Below are positions 38,101-48,479 of a DNA stretch of 64,000 bases, in pieces; position 1 is the first letter of the stretch, and every line of letters begins with the position of its first letter. The notes beneath the pieces are model-generated. The model ran no database searches. It had not been told where the DNA came from and worked only from the letters and a program-made list of their open reading frames with translations. A program made the translations under genes and the position numbers. Source of the DNA: Nymphaea colorata (Eukaryota > Streptophyta > Magnoliopsida > Nymphaeales > Nymphaeaceae); assembly GCF_008831285.2 (NCBI RefSeq), contig NC_045141.1, positions 12,944,106 through 13,008,105 on the forward strand. The letters run 5' to 3'.

Positions 38101-41100
38101 CATGCTCAACTTGTTACAACATTTTGAGAATCCAAATATAGATGAGGGTTTAGTAAACATGTCTGCAACTTGCTCTTAAGTAGAAACATGAACTGTAGAA
38201 ATGTTCCCTGCTTGAACCATATCTCAAATATAATGACAGTCTACAATATATCTGGTCCTTTCATGAAATATTAGATTGTTGCCTATATAAGTTGCTGCCC
38301 TATTATCACATATCATCGTCATTGGGAGCACAACCTTTATTCCTAGACAGGTTAGCGTATTTTTGACCCACATCATCTCAGTGGTAGTTTGGGCTATTGC
38401 TCGATTCTTAGACTCTAGCTAGATCTTGCAAGTACCACTTGTTTCTTGCCAAGTAATTAAATTATCTCCTACAAAGATACAATACCTAGTTTTATATCTC
38501 TTGTCATTAGTCAATCCAACATAATGTTAGCCACCACTAATAGGTACAACCCCTTACAAGAGATCCTTGAGGAACACACACACATCGGCCGTAATCCCAG
38601 GTTAGTGTTCTCCTTCCAGAGGAAACACCAACTATTCTCTGCTATAATCCCTTTTTTGGCTTGTCGACCCCATTTATGGATGTTATCGGGTCAGTCCAAT
38701 GGGCCACGACCCGTGATCCCATGCCCAATCTCTAACACATAATCTGCATTCGTGTAAGCGATGATGTTAAGAGAGTCACATTTTTTAAATAAAAGTCCTT
38801 TGCCAGGAGATGCCTTGAAGTACTTGGGAATCATCATGGCTATTTCCCAATGAATTTTGTGTGGTTTCTCCATAAACTGATTTAACTTTCCCACAGTTAG
38901 AGAGATGTATGGTTGAATAACTGTAACATATAGGAGTTTGCCAATAAATGACCGCTATGACTTACTATCTATCAGTTTTGAATCATCTTGATACAATTGG
39001 AGATACAGATTCATAGGATTGTTTGCAAGTTTGGTGCCATGCATCCTAGTCTCCTTGAGCAAATCAATAATATATTCCCACATTGAGCTTTCCCTACTCC
39101 TTCTATTCCTAAGAAATATCTAAGTGGGTCAAGATGCTTAGTGACAAAGTACTTTTGCAAGTACATCTAGGTTTCAACAATCTCCTCCTTAGAGTCCCCT
39201 ATAAGAATGATATCATCAACATATTCTACCATCACCAGAATGTCCTTCATGATCTTCTTAGTAAATAATGACTAGTTAGACGGAGATCACTACAAATCAA
39301 CTCCCAACTAAGGCTGGGCATTGGCCCGGGCCGCTGCAGGGTACCGGGCCCGACTTGGGCCCAGGCCCGGGAAAAAGGGACCTGGGCCGGGCCGACCCGA
39401 TAAGCCCGATAATTTAATTTTAATTTTTTTATTAATATATATATATATATATATCTATATTTATAATATTTTATTATAATTAATTATATTTATATATTAT
39501 TTTATATTAAAAATATATTTTTAAATTTAATCTGGCCGGGCCCAGGCTCGGGTTTTCTGAGTTAGGCTGGGCTTGGGCCCGGTTTTTGGATGTCGGGCTG
39601 GCTCGGACCGATGCCCAAGCTTGCTCCCGACATCACTTCGTATAGCTTTTCAATCCATGTTCTTGGGCTTGCTTAAGCCCATATATGGCTTTCTTCAACC
39701 TATAAACCTTTTCACACTCTCCAATTCAAAGCTAGGTGGTTCTTACATGTAAATGGTCTCAACCAAATCACCATAGAGAAACACATAATTAACATCTAGT
39801 TGAGAGGGACTCCATCCATAGTGCACGGTTACAACAACAACCATTCATATAGTCTCTAGTCAGGCAACATGAGAGAGGGTCTCAAAAAAGTTCACACCAT
39901 AAGTTTGAGCATATACTTTAGCTACCAAGCGAACCTTATATCTCTCAAGCCATCTGAGAGATTTTTGATAGTATAGACCCAGCCAACTATATCTGCATCA
40001 GATGAAGAAGAAACCAATTCCCTTGTACCTCGAGAAAGTAAAGCATCCATCTCTACTTGCATTGTCCGCTTCCATTTAGGATTAAGAAAAGCTTGTTGAT
40101 GACATATAGGAATGGACGTGGTAGACAAGGCTGAGATAAATGTCTGCATATTTTTGCCAATTATTCCCATCATCCCATGTACCCTTGCGTAGGGAAATAG
40201 GCAAGACATCATCGCTAAGTGGAGCTTCTATAGAATAATCATGCTTAATCATAGTCTCGTCAGGCAAGACAAGGAGACTTACCTCTAGAGGAGATGATAT
40301 GGAGGGACCATGAGCAGAAGTGGGCCGTCGAGAGTAGACCAATGGTGGGTCTTAGAACCGGGTAGGAGAATGAGATAGAGTAGGCCATGACTCAAGAGGA
40401 GTAGGAGGGATAGACAAGGGAAAATTGTCACTAGTTTCAAATTGTATATGGTGACCAACACTGGAGAAGTATGGGACCGATTCAAAAGGTGACATTTGCA
40501 CTTAGTGCACAAAGCAAACACATCCAAACACTTTAAGAGATATGTGGAATAATGGCCCATTAGAGTGTATAATTTGAAGAGGGATTTGATTATCTATTGT
40601 TGAAGATGACATTCTATTAATAAGGTAGCAAGCAATAAGTCTAGCATCTTCCCAGAATGAAGCTGTCATGTTAGAATGTGTCATAATTGCACGGACCACA
40701 GCTAGAAGATGTTTGTGTTTCCTTTCAGCCACTCCATTTTGTTGGGATGAGCGAGGACAAGTGGTTTGGTGTTGGATTCTATTATCACGATAAAATTGTA
40801 ACCGTTGAGAGGAATTAAATTCAAGGGCATTGTTAGTGCGGACTACCTTGACAAAAAAGGAAAACTAAGTTTTTATTCCAATAATGGATGATTTGAGAAT
40901 ATAAGGTGCATCTGATCTCTCTTTTATTACAAAAACTCATGACAGCTCATCCACAATAACTAGGTAGTATCGACACAAAGACTTAGTAGGAGTATGACTA
41001 GGCCCCCATATATCCACATGTAGTAGTACAAAGAAACGATGACTAGATGGGAATGAGTTCCTATTGTGTTTTCTTATCTAACACTCATCACACTCAAAGA

Positions 41101-43778
41101 CATAGACAAAAAGATATGAGGGAAGACACAACGAAGCTTAGGCAATGAAGGATGACGAAGACATAGATGCCACTAAAATAAACTGGACGTATACTCCACA
41201 GATATATGAGGTCCACCAGTAGGTTCATTGAAGTAGTACACTCCACCCGACTCATGGGCTCCACTAATCGTCGTCCTTGTCAATAAGTCTTGAAACACAC
41301 AATGCAGAGGATTAAAAATCTCACAACAATTAAGATCTTTCGTTAGACAACTCACAAACAATAAGTTTTGTGGAAAGGCAGGGACACAAAGGACATCACA
41401 AATATGTAGATTGGGAGATATGGACGCTTCTCCCTTCCCAACAACAGGAGAAGCTCGGTCATCTGGCAAAGTAACACCGTGTGACTGTCATGTAAACAAA
41501 GACAACAATTTAATCAATTGACTATTGCTGCTACAAAAGTGCTGTGAAGCTCCCAAGTCAACGATCCATTGCCTAGTTGGGTGAGTTAGTATTACCTGCT
41601 GAACATGCTATATCTGTATCCACTGGAAAGCAGTCATTAAAGCAGAGTTATGGTCATGGGTAATTAGCTTGTCATATTATGCTTTGCTTAGGCGAACAGA
41701 ATCAGCTACAAGGGGGGCGATTGTCATGGTGACTGAAGTGGCCACCTTAGCCATAGTCTTGTTTGGAGCAGATGTTGAAACATGAAACCCATGCTTGTCC
41801 CAACAACAGTCTTCAAGGTGTCCCTGTTCTCCACACAAGGTACACTACAGTCTTCCCCTGCCACCACTCCTGCTTCCACCAGTACATCCTCGACCTTTTC
41901 CCCGTATGCTGCTCATAGTGCCATGACCTCATAAGAAGCTAAAGCAGCAGTAGGTGCATCAGAGGAAGAGTTAGGGTCGGATGTTGTGTCTGAGAGTCAT
42001 AGCAAATCTACTTAATCGATTGTAGGCATCCATAAGCTTGGGAATATCTAATCCTGTGAGCATATGTGCTTTACCAACCGAGTAATATGGAGATAGATCT
42101 GACATGAATCTTCGACCATCGTCTTCTCTTAATTAACTTTGCAGTGGAAGCAGGGAGGACTAACCGAATTGAGACTCTCATAGGCAGCCTTGACAGATGC
42201 ATAATATTAGGCAAGTGTTTGATCCCCTTGTTATATCTTGAAGATTTCATATTCAACTTGAAGGACACAGTTAACATTTTTGTCTTGCAAATACATAACT
42301 TTCAAGTTGTCCCACTTCTCCTTAGCCGTGAAATGATACACAAGACCATCTACAGTGTAGGGCTGCACACTATCCATAATCCATGGCATAACTATGTCAT
42401 TATCTTCCACCCAAGTAGCATACTTATCAATTTTCTTGTCTGGTTCAGGTTCAAGCAGAATATGTTTTCCTCGGTGCCAGGAAACTGACATCATGAAAGT
42501 CCTGGACCAGCATTCATGATTATAGTCATCAAACTTCACTGAAGATCCATAAAAAAACAGATTAGCAAAAGCCTTGTATTCAGTTGTAGCATAAAAAATT
42601 TTGATCTTTTAGAGTCTTCCATGATATTTGCTCATTGACCGAACACCAAGACTGAATTCTGTAGAGCTGAGACTTGTCTGAATATCTTGAGTTTCAACGA
42701 TAGATAGAGGTGATCCAATGGGACCAATGCAACAGTAGTGATAGCTTTATGGAAAAAAAAAATCAGCAGCAATAACCCTCAAAACTCCACATTATAGAAT
42801 AAAAGGTCCACAATGTAAGGCAGGGAATCAGCCCAAAATACTATCAACATAAAAATAGGAGCATCAAAATACCACGACTAAGAAGGTAGATGATAAATTA
42901 GGGCTTTCGAACCACAAAAGCTCCACGCTGAAGAGGGAATAAGCAGATCACGATGACCTTTTTGGTTTAAATCAGCTTACAGATTTGATAAATTCTGGCA
43001 CATCAAATCTGAAAATTTCAGTCAACAGCTGCTGCAGCAACTCCACCGGCTGATATGCTGACTAATATGCTGATTGACATAGAACACACAGCAGATACAC
43101 TCAGTCTGCTACAATCAACGACGTTTGCTACAGGGATCTGCCTTCAAAATCAACAACAACGAACAGGTTGGAGGTTGATCTCCAACATTGACTTCATCCA
43201 CAACGATGAGATCTGATTGCCTAAAAGGTTACTCTACCATCGGCAATCAAATCTAGGATCACACGGCTGCACCACCACTTCCTTCAATCAAAAAGACAAA
43301 AACCCACTTCTAAAGAAGAAAAAGAATAAGAGAGAAGACCGAGGAAGGAGGAAGAAGATTACTCAAGCAGCTTTCATGTCAGACCCTCCTAGGAACCGGC
43401 AGCCCTGATAACATGTTGAATATGTTTGAGAGAAAAGAGAATCATATATTAGATTAGCTCTAATCTCTCTTAAATAGAGTTTAGAGGGGAGATACACAGA
43501 TTACAAATAAGTCCATCCAGAAAGTAAAAATGATTAAATAGGGCACTAAGCAACTTTCTAAAATTCTAATAACCTCAATGCACTTAACTACTGTTCTCAC
43601 TATTAATATTGTAATCCAATTGATTTTTCTGCTCGGTCCTGTGTCTCTGTTTCATGTAAACAAATTAATTTTGCATTTTCTTTACATTTGTATATGTAAG
43701 TTGCATTTAGTTTGAGTATTTGGTACATGCTCATAAATTTCCAAGTTTCATACTGTAGTCTGTAGTTGATTGTTTTAA

Positions 43779-43829
<51 letters not shown>

Positions 43830-45285
43830 ACATTTAGATCCCAAAACTATATCTAAGTTTGAGCTGCTTCCATGTTCTCTTCCAATATTTTGATTGTTGA
43901 CATTGAACCGAACAAATTGTTTAGGTCTCAACTGTTTTGTGGTGTAGAGACATGTATTTTCTACCTACTCTATTTGTGGGTTCTCCCTATTTGATTAACT
44001 TTTGGTTATGACTCTTCGATTCCATCGTTGATAATCGAAAAGAAGAGACAGAAGGGATTTTCTTTCAATCTTCTCTGTTATTTAGAATAAAAAAATGTGT
44101 AGGCTATAACATTCCTAAATGTCAAGTCTGTCCTTGTGCTGCTGATCTGATATACTGATTTTTTCAGGACTATGTGAATAACTGGAGGGAAACTGCCCTT
44201 ATACTGACATCTATTCTGTTCATAGCTGCAGCTATATGGTTTGGAGGTACCTAATTGGTTTTTGATTGTTACATATCTGTTGGTGAAATTTTTTCAGCTA
44301 GAATTTTCTTGTGCTGATGTCTTTACTGTGGTAACACGCTGACGCAGTTGCCTTGCCTTTTCCTTCATTATGTCATCTGCTCGCTGACTATTTGTCTTTT
44401 TTCTCAACCTGATTGGACCCCCAAACTTGTCAGTAACTCAGGTTCTTTATCTGTATATATTTTTTTCAGTGGAAAGCAATTTCTTATGTATTGGACAGCC
44501 AATGGGTATTCATGCATGTAATGATTTTAAATGCACATTGGTCATAAAAATGGCACTCATTCTGTTGAATCAAATATTATAATCGTAACTGCTATCACTT
44601 GTATACTTGTGTAGCTTAATGACTGACATTATATGCTTATTTCAGTGATTTATAGTATGGGATTTGATTTTTTCCATGTCCTAGAAAGTTAAAAAGGTTT
44701 TCACTTCTAACTGCCTTTGACTTCTCAATCGTTAATTCTCAAGTTATTCTTGTCCCTAAATTTTTACAACTGTGGGCTGCCACTTTCATCTCCCACTATT
44801 CTTCCCTGCTCTTCTTCCTCTTAGGGATGTTCACCCGTCTGGATGATATTTCTATTCACTGCAGTCACCTGCAAATGTCTTTGCACCTTGGATGGCGCCA
44901 GGGCACTCATGATCCATTATTTCTTTGATTTTGTTCACCATGCCCTGTGACTGCTTTGCTGCAGCCTAGTTAACCCAGCCAGCAACTTCGCTGTGCACAG
45001 ATTGGTACCACCAGGCACCAGCTGTGAACTTTGTTGTATGTCCATCCATTACCTGTATGGTATGGACATGCATGGGTAGATGCTCAAGAAGAAAATATTT
45101 TACAAACAAGTGAATGAACATGGCTTGTCCAAAGGGCCAAGCAAAACTCTCATCCTTTGACCTGCTTCCCAGGCATTTTTCTTCATAGTGTGGACCGTTT
45201 TAATGAAGATGACGATCTCAAGGAAGTTAGCACGCTGGAAAGTTCAAACCGGACTCCTTTGCTGGATGTTGGCATCGAGGCTTGA
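11977..45285 (+). CDS. SPNS: spinster-type MFS transporter (probable sphingolipid transporter), 16 exons
   Basis: This is a major facilitator transporter of the plant spinster family, thought to move sphingolipids or related lipids across internal or plasma membranes. Coding exons are 11977-12320, 13449-13577, 13875-13976, 16015-16119, 16244-16319, 16962-17036, 20853-20955, 21066-21131, 21216-21285, 23093-23190, 32583-32659, 34120-34233, 35986-36105, 37686-37814, 44168-44246 and 45173-45285. They total 1800 nt, all in frame (599 residues). Family segments include INMLNYVDRGAIASNGVNG in TM1, FEDGVLSSAFMVGLLVASP, HNPFRLIGVGLSVWTFAAAG, RMLVGVGEASFISLAAPF, YSYWGPKAGY, MAMSTVSIHIFGDVPSSPL and a C-terminal SVDRFNEDDD tail. 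The first ~110 residues are Pro/Ser/Thr/Ala-rich low complexity. An internal ATG at 12280 in strong plant context (ACAATGGC) would give 498 residues, closer to the usual family length, so the true start is uncertain. Introns 10 (9.4 kb) and 14 (6.4 kb) are enlarged by LTR elements. Confidence 0.95.
14279..14296. repeat. (TA)n tract in SPNS intron 3
   Basis: A short alternating TA run in the 2-kb third intron. The rest of that intron is AT-rich with nothing else that I recognise. Confidence 0.6.
17281..17356. repeat. 38-bp tandem duplication in SPNS intron 6
   Basis: Two head-to-tail 38-bp units (17281-17318 and 17319-17356) contain CAATCTCTTGTTGTTCTAGA. They differ at one base near the start. 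Confidence 0.85.
18351..18826. repeat. ~242-bp direct tandem duplication in SPNS intron 6
   Basis: The block from GTGTTTTTTTAATTGTGAAA to ACAGGGTATCA (18351 to about 18586) is repeated almost exactly from 18593 to 18826. The main difference is a shorter T run in the second copy. The unit has no coding content that I recognise and no target duplication, so it looks like a plain segmental tandem duplication within a 3.8-kb intron. Confidence 0.9.
19652..19701. repeat. (GA)n microsatellite
   Basis: About 25 uninterrupted GA repeats in SPNS intron 6. Confidence 0.95.
22330..22435. repeat. foldback with GATACG motifs in SPNS intron 9
   Basis: CGGGCGATACGCTTATGATA on the left pairs with CGTAAGCGTCCCGTA on the right across a short AGTG-centred loop, with a 4-base gap in one arm. 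Further CGATACG motifs flank it. It resembles a hairpin-type non-autonomous element. Ends and target duplication are not clear. Confidence 0.5.
22512..22556. repeat. (CA)n microsatellite
   Basis: About 22 CA repeats followed by a short TA tract in SPNS intron 9. Confidence 0.95.
24388..24605 (-). repeat. LTR of the 4.1-kb element (downstream copy in element orientation)
   Basis: It starts TGTTAG and ends CTAACA on the plus strand. It is preceded by the target duplication ATATG and aligns along its full length with 28279-28497. Confidence 0.93.
25007..26430 (-). pseudogene. processed fragment of an insulin-degrading-enzyme-like M16 metallopeptidase
   Basis: Reading the minus strand from 26430 to 25007 gives a nearly continuous, intronless match to the C-terminal half of plant insulin-degrading enzyme/insulysin. 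Clear pieces in order are SPDTIYMILKDLTPNNLRIF (26182-26430), KKWINASPNDEPHFPAPNLF and TELAIKEV (26025-26231), then DAEVVTDIFTR, FKFRQPYQQAMYYSSLILE, FEYHAAGNI, and finally KQPAFHQPRTIEQLGY and MLMQRNDSGIQGLQFIIQST (25007-25537). The pieces change frame at least twice and contain in-frame stops, for example just before LTVFGCNY and after HAAGNI. The N-terminal zinc-binding HxxEH domain is absent, so no peptidase can be made. It sits inside the LTR element in the element's own orientation and lacks introns, as expected for mRNA captured during reverse transcription. Confidence 0.88.
26431..28265 (-). other. unassigned interior of the 4.1-kb LTR element
   Basis: Apart from the RPS3-like piece, this stretch between the primer site and the M16 fragment shows only short open frames on the minus strand, broken by stops. 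One frame near 26453-26746 is rich in Glu, Lys and Thr. I do not recognise gag, a zinc knuckle or any polymerase motif. It may be a decayed gag/leader or further captured host sequence. Confidence 0.4.
27338..27412 (-). pseudogene. fragment matching the N-terminus of ribosomal protein uS3 (RPS3)
   Basis: On the minus strand, ATG at 27412-27410 is followed by GTG TCT TAG and then codons for ISKKRKYVADGVFYAELNEV, ending at 27338. Plant RPS3 begins Met-Ala-Thr-Gln-Ile-Ser-Lys-Lys-Arg-Lys and continues with the same residues, so TAG here replaces the expected CAG. After about 25 codons the similarity ends abruptly. It lies inside the same LTR element as the M16 peptidase fragment. The match is short but to a very conserved protein. 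Whether the break is an RPS3 exon boundary cannot be told here. Confidence 0.7.
28279..28497 (-). repeat. LTR of the 4.1-kb element (upstream copy in element orientation)
   Basis: It aligns with 24388-24605 and is followed by ATATG. On the minus strand the adjoining interior sequence is the tRNA-Met(i) primer binding site. Confidence 0.93.
28503..32582. other. remainder of SPNS intron 10
   Basis: AT-rich intron sequence with poly-T runs and a local AT-rich inverted repeat near 30240-30320 (AATTTTGAATTAAA-type). No coding exon or intact mobile element was recognised. The intron ends at the AG before 32583. Confidence 0.5.
34426..34692. mobile_element. hAT-like MITE, copy 1 (SPNS intron 12)
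   Basis: It begins CATAGTCACAAATAACGTCT and ends TCTGTGACTATG, giving complementary ends CATAGTCAC. The interior is A- and T-run-rich without coding sequence. It shares its order of motifs (ataatac-cgagc, ttgacatta-like, gaaaaa-gca) with 61773-62145. The target duplication is no longer clear at this copy. Confidence 0.65.
35097..35128. repeat. (TA)n microsatellite in SPNS intron 12
   Basis: About 15 TA repeats grading into TATG/TGTA sequence. A short (GT)n(GA)n tract lies near 34911-34942. Confidence 0.9.
37000..37207. mobile_element. non-autonomous element with imperfect inverted ends (SPNS intron 13)
   Basis: AGGGGTGGAACTAGAAGG at the left resembles the reverse complement of CCCTTGGCTCTGCCCCTG at the right. 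The AT-rich core holds CAAAATTTTGACAAGACC-type sequence. This layout is common in plant non-autonomous DNA elements whose ends read as 'gggGTGGAGCCAgg'. Boundaries are approximate and no target duplication was identified. Confidence 0.4.
37879..38069 (-). repeat. copia LTR (downstream copy in element orientation)
   Basis: 191 bp running TGTTGA...TCAACA on the plus strand, preceded by the TTAAT duplication. It aligns along its length with 43414-43602. Confidence 0.9.
39312..39620. mobile_element. GGGCC-rich repeat, copy 2, nested in the copia element
   Basis: GC-rich inverted ends (GGCTGGGCATTGGCCCGGGC at the left, GGACCGATGCCCAAGC at the right, about 20 bp with mismatches) flank an AT-rich centre with TTAATTATATTTATATATT. 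It interrupts the reverse transcriptase region of the copia element, so it inserted later. Its plan matches 9840-10075. Confidence 0.65.
43414..43602 (-). repeat. copia LTR (upstream copy in element orientation)
   Basis: 189 bp beginning TGTTGAATATG. Its plus-strand end reads CTCACTA where the partner has CTCAACA. It is followed by the TTAAT duplication. Confidence 0.88.
43787..43833. repeat. (CT)n(CA)n microsatellite
   Basis: Compound dinucleotide repeat in SPNS intron 14, just beyond the copia element. Confidence 0.9.
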
Positions 45286-46054
45286 AATAAACCAAAACGC
45301 TTATTGTCCAAGGTATGAGCAATGTACAGCATCTCTAAATGTTCAGATTTCTTATCTGTTGCTCTTGCTGGACAAATTGTGTGCTTTCTTGATATCTTGT
45401 AATTTGGTGGCTTGAATTTGTGACGCATCAAAGCAAACAGATTCATGCTTATCGGTGAGCAAGAATGGTATGCAGTTTTTGATATGCCCTTTTGTTGGTT
45501 GTGCCAGCAAGGCTGCAGATTTGTTTCAGCTGTCAGAAGGTTATGCTTTGGAATGGAAGCGTAAGGAGTACTTACACTACATAAAGCGGTGGCAGTGGAT
45601 CAGCCTTACTCTATTGTATATATGTATGGAACTGGATGCTTTCAGCATCAGGGTTCGGCCAAATGTGAAAGGTGGAGCCGGTTCGGTGCAGTCTGAGTTT
45701 GCAAGACACCTAGAATTTGTTTGGGTAATTTGATTGCTGTAATGCATGTAAATTCAGGTTTGTTTCCGTCAAAATATTTTTCTGGTCGTTTATAGTTTCA
45801 AGCATGAAATCTGATGCACATAACAGAAAACCCTTGTAAATTCCTTCATTTTATTCCAGTGGCAGCTGTCGCTGCAATTATTATCATGAACATATCAAGA
45901 CAGTGACTACCCCCTGTTAATCTGGTTTGCCATGTCCTTCTCTCTCTCTCTCTCCCTCTTTTTTTCCTGAGTGGGTTGGAAATGAAACCAGGCCATAATC
46001 CTTGAGCAAAAACAAAACCCGTTGGCTGTACCTTTCTGACCCTAACTTGGACAT

Positions 46055-46097
<43 letters not shown>

Positions 46098-47599
46098 GAG
46101 TGGGTTGGAAATGTAACCAGGCCATAATCCTTGGAGCAAAAACAAAAGCCGTTGGCTGTACCTTTCTGACCCTAACTTGGACACATAATCAGCAAGCATT
46201 TCTGTGTTTTCTGTTCTTTTTAATATCGTGGGAATTGAACTATGTCCAGTAAACATGCCAACCATGGACCGTCATACTACAGCAAATTATCTGACTCTTC
46301 ATTTCTTCCATTTTGAAAAAATCTTGAGGGGACCTTTCGGTTGATCGATAAAGGAATGGAAATGCCACTTAGTCCGTTACCCTCTTGCCCATTGAGAATG
46401 GTGGGCTTGGGATCCCCCGTCTTTTTGGAACTGGGATTACCAACCACGATGAGGTCTTCCATCTTTTCTTTCCTCTCTTGCAGCCTTCCACTGCATTTCT
46501 TGAATCTGTTATGAGCTGGTTTTGGTTTGTGCTGCTTGGGGCTTTGCCGTTTTCATATTTTCGGGCTTTTTGTTGGTCTTCAGTGTGGATGCCTTCTTGA
46601 TTTTATTATGAATTCTCTCTCTACAGTCATTAGACTGTCTCTCCCTTTGTTTTTTTTCAGTGTTCAAATTCGGGTTTCGATTTTGTTTTGACGTGAAAGT
46701 GTAATTTTACATTAACAATAATAAACAAACAGTAACCCTTGGGTGCTTCAGCTATCTTCAGATTATGACGGCATTTTTCCTTCTCAATCGTCATCGCTAT
46801 TCATCACTTAATTGAACACGGATCCAGGTTTCAATGAAGATGTGTGTGTGAGAGAGTGGTTTCTCAAATTTTTAACTTTTTGCTCAACAAAGAACTCTTA
46901 TGACAAATTAAAAATGACATTTAGTGCTTGCCAGAAAAGCAATTAAAGTGTCATTTTTCACTTAACGATGCCGCTAATTTGAATTTAATTAGTAAGGTTT
47001 GTGATGGCACAAAAAAACATCATTGTAGAGGAATAAGTATGTTGATGAGAATCAAACTTGAGCTACAATCAACTCACACCAAAGCTCACTGCAGGTTCTG
47101 CTTCATTTTTCACAGCAACAACAACAGCATTAGTAATAATAATAATAATGATAACGATAAATGGTTTGACCTGGCAACCGCATTGGAAGAGATCAACTTA
47201 AACAAACAATGAATTTATTGTCACTCAACAGTAAGATAATTTTGCAAATCTATCCGTCTTTTCTTGTATGTTAGAAAGCCATTTCCGAAATAAACGTATG
47301 GCTATATGAAGTGGGTGAGCGACGTTTTATTTCTCTTTTCTTTTCCCTGTTAAAAACCGTTGACAATGTCATAATTGACTTCTAAACCAAAAAAAAAAAA
47401 AATTCATGTCAATAAACAAACGGTTAAAATTGAGTCAAAATTGTGATGAAAACATGATATTGTATGAAACCTTCAAGTGAGAACCACAAAGTATAGTTGG
47501 TTAGGTTAGCGTACGGATGAAAAGTTATCATGCGTGCCTCGGCCTGACCTCAGGCAGGCACGACGTTAATAACTTTTGACAAACGTTATTAATGTCCTC
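45286..47599. other. SPNS 3' flank and intergenic region
   Basis: It begins with the SPNS 3' UTR, whose end I could not place; an AATAAA overlaps the stop region at 45286 and is too close to act. The tandem CT-rich duplication described separately follows. A short (AAT)n tract lies near 47130-47150. No coding exon was recognised. Open frames here are either CT-repeat translations or short unconserved stretches. Confidence 0.45.
45931..46182. repeat. ~125-bp tandem duplication with (CT)n
   Basis: TGTCCTTCTCTCTC...CTGAGTGGGTTGGAAATG...GCCGTTGGCTGTACCTTTCTGACCC-type sequence occurs twice, head to tail, with a longer CT run in the second copy and a few substitutions. It lies downstream of SPNS. 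Confidence 0.85.
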
Positions 47600-47733
47600 A
47601 CTTTTTATTTTTAAAATTCCGCTTCTCTCCTTTGAGTTCTCGCTTCGCAAAGTCGAGGGTTTCCACTTTCGCAGTCGGCGCCCCACTCCCTCTCTCTCTC
47701 TCTCGATTGTTACCACCAGCGGCCGGCGATCGG

Positions 47734-47785
<52 letters not shown>

Positions 47786-47991
47786 GTGGAGGAATGACAA
47801 CTCCTTCGCCCCTCTTTTGCGTCTGTTCAGTTAGATTCTATTGCGGCTGACATTGCTGAACGTGTTTGGGATAGAAATAGTTCTCTTAAGAGTGTAACCA
47901 GTTCGGGTTTTCGCCGGAGCTTTCTCATTTTCAGCCGCTGTTGGCTGAAGACGTTGATAGCAATTTGCCGGTGGCAAACCTGGTTCGTTCT
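47600..47991 (+). promoter_or_regulatory. probable 5' UTR exon of EBP2
   Basis: A CT-rich, TATA-less stretch ends in TCGTTCT|GTAAGTTTTT, a strong 5' splice site at 47992. A matching acceptor, CATTTAACAG, ends at 50301 just before the EBP2 start codon. This supports a leader intron of 2.3 kb, a layout common in plant housekeeping genes. It holds a (CT)n tract near 47733-47781. The transcription start is inferred, not seen. Confidence 0.5.
47733..47781. repeat. (CT)n microsatellite
   Basis: About 24 CT repeats in the probable EBP2 leader exon. Its translations in several frames are not genes. Confidence 0.95.
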
Positions 47992-48479
47992 GTAAGTTTT
48001 TGTTGTCATTATCATGTAGATTAAGGTTAGGAAAATAGTGTTCTTCAAATTGTTGACTGGTTCCTTTTACGAATGAGTTTATGGTGACTCGAATCAGGCT
48101 AGTATTCGTTTTGCGTAGTTGGTTGCAGTGTAGACGAATCTAGGTTTTCAGACTAAGTCGTCTTGCTATTTTATTTTAATTCAGAATTTGATTAATTTTA
48201 TGGTTGTTTGGAGTACTTTTCTCTTTAGGATAGAAATAAGCTTGGAATTAGTATATAGGTTCAAGCCGACTGTAAATAAATGTTTGCGGTTTTCTCATAT
48301 TTTAAATATTGTTGGATGCATAGCTTCATAAATATTATGTTGGGTGTTCTGCAAATAAAAAGTTTGTGGTAATTGGATTGAAACAATGAGGTCACCAAAC
48401 TCCGTTCCACTTTTCTCATTTGGTTCTGTAATTTCAGCAATACAGCAATAGGATAATGTCAAAAATCAAATGGGAAAAA

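Larger units (their letters stand above)
37879..43602 (-). mobile_element. Ty1/copia LTR retrotransposon, decayed (SPNS intron 14)
   Basis: This element of 5724 bp is on the minus strand. LTRs are 37879-38069 and 43414-43602 (TGTTGA...TCAACA; the last bases of one copy have mutated to TA). A 5-bp duplication TTAAT lies at 37874-37878 and 43603-43607. The primer site TGTTATCAGGGC (43402-43413, read on minus) differs at two positions from the usual tRNA-Met(i) site. A purine tract GAGGGGGAG precedes the other LTR. Domains on the minus strand are gag (UBN2-like) at 42231-42539, gag-pre-integrase at 41173-41469, integrase 40502-40732, reverse transcriptase about 40.2-39.1 kb with YVDD at 39212-39223, and RNase H near 38691-38894. 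This order is diagnostic of copia. Many stops and frameshifts make it inactive. Confidence 0.93.

Noticed and set aside
45846..46265. 139-codon minus-strand frame with repeated Arg-Glu
   Set aside because: It translates a (CT)n-containing tandem duplication and has no conserved domain.
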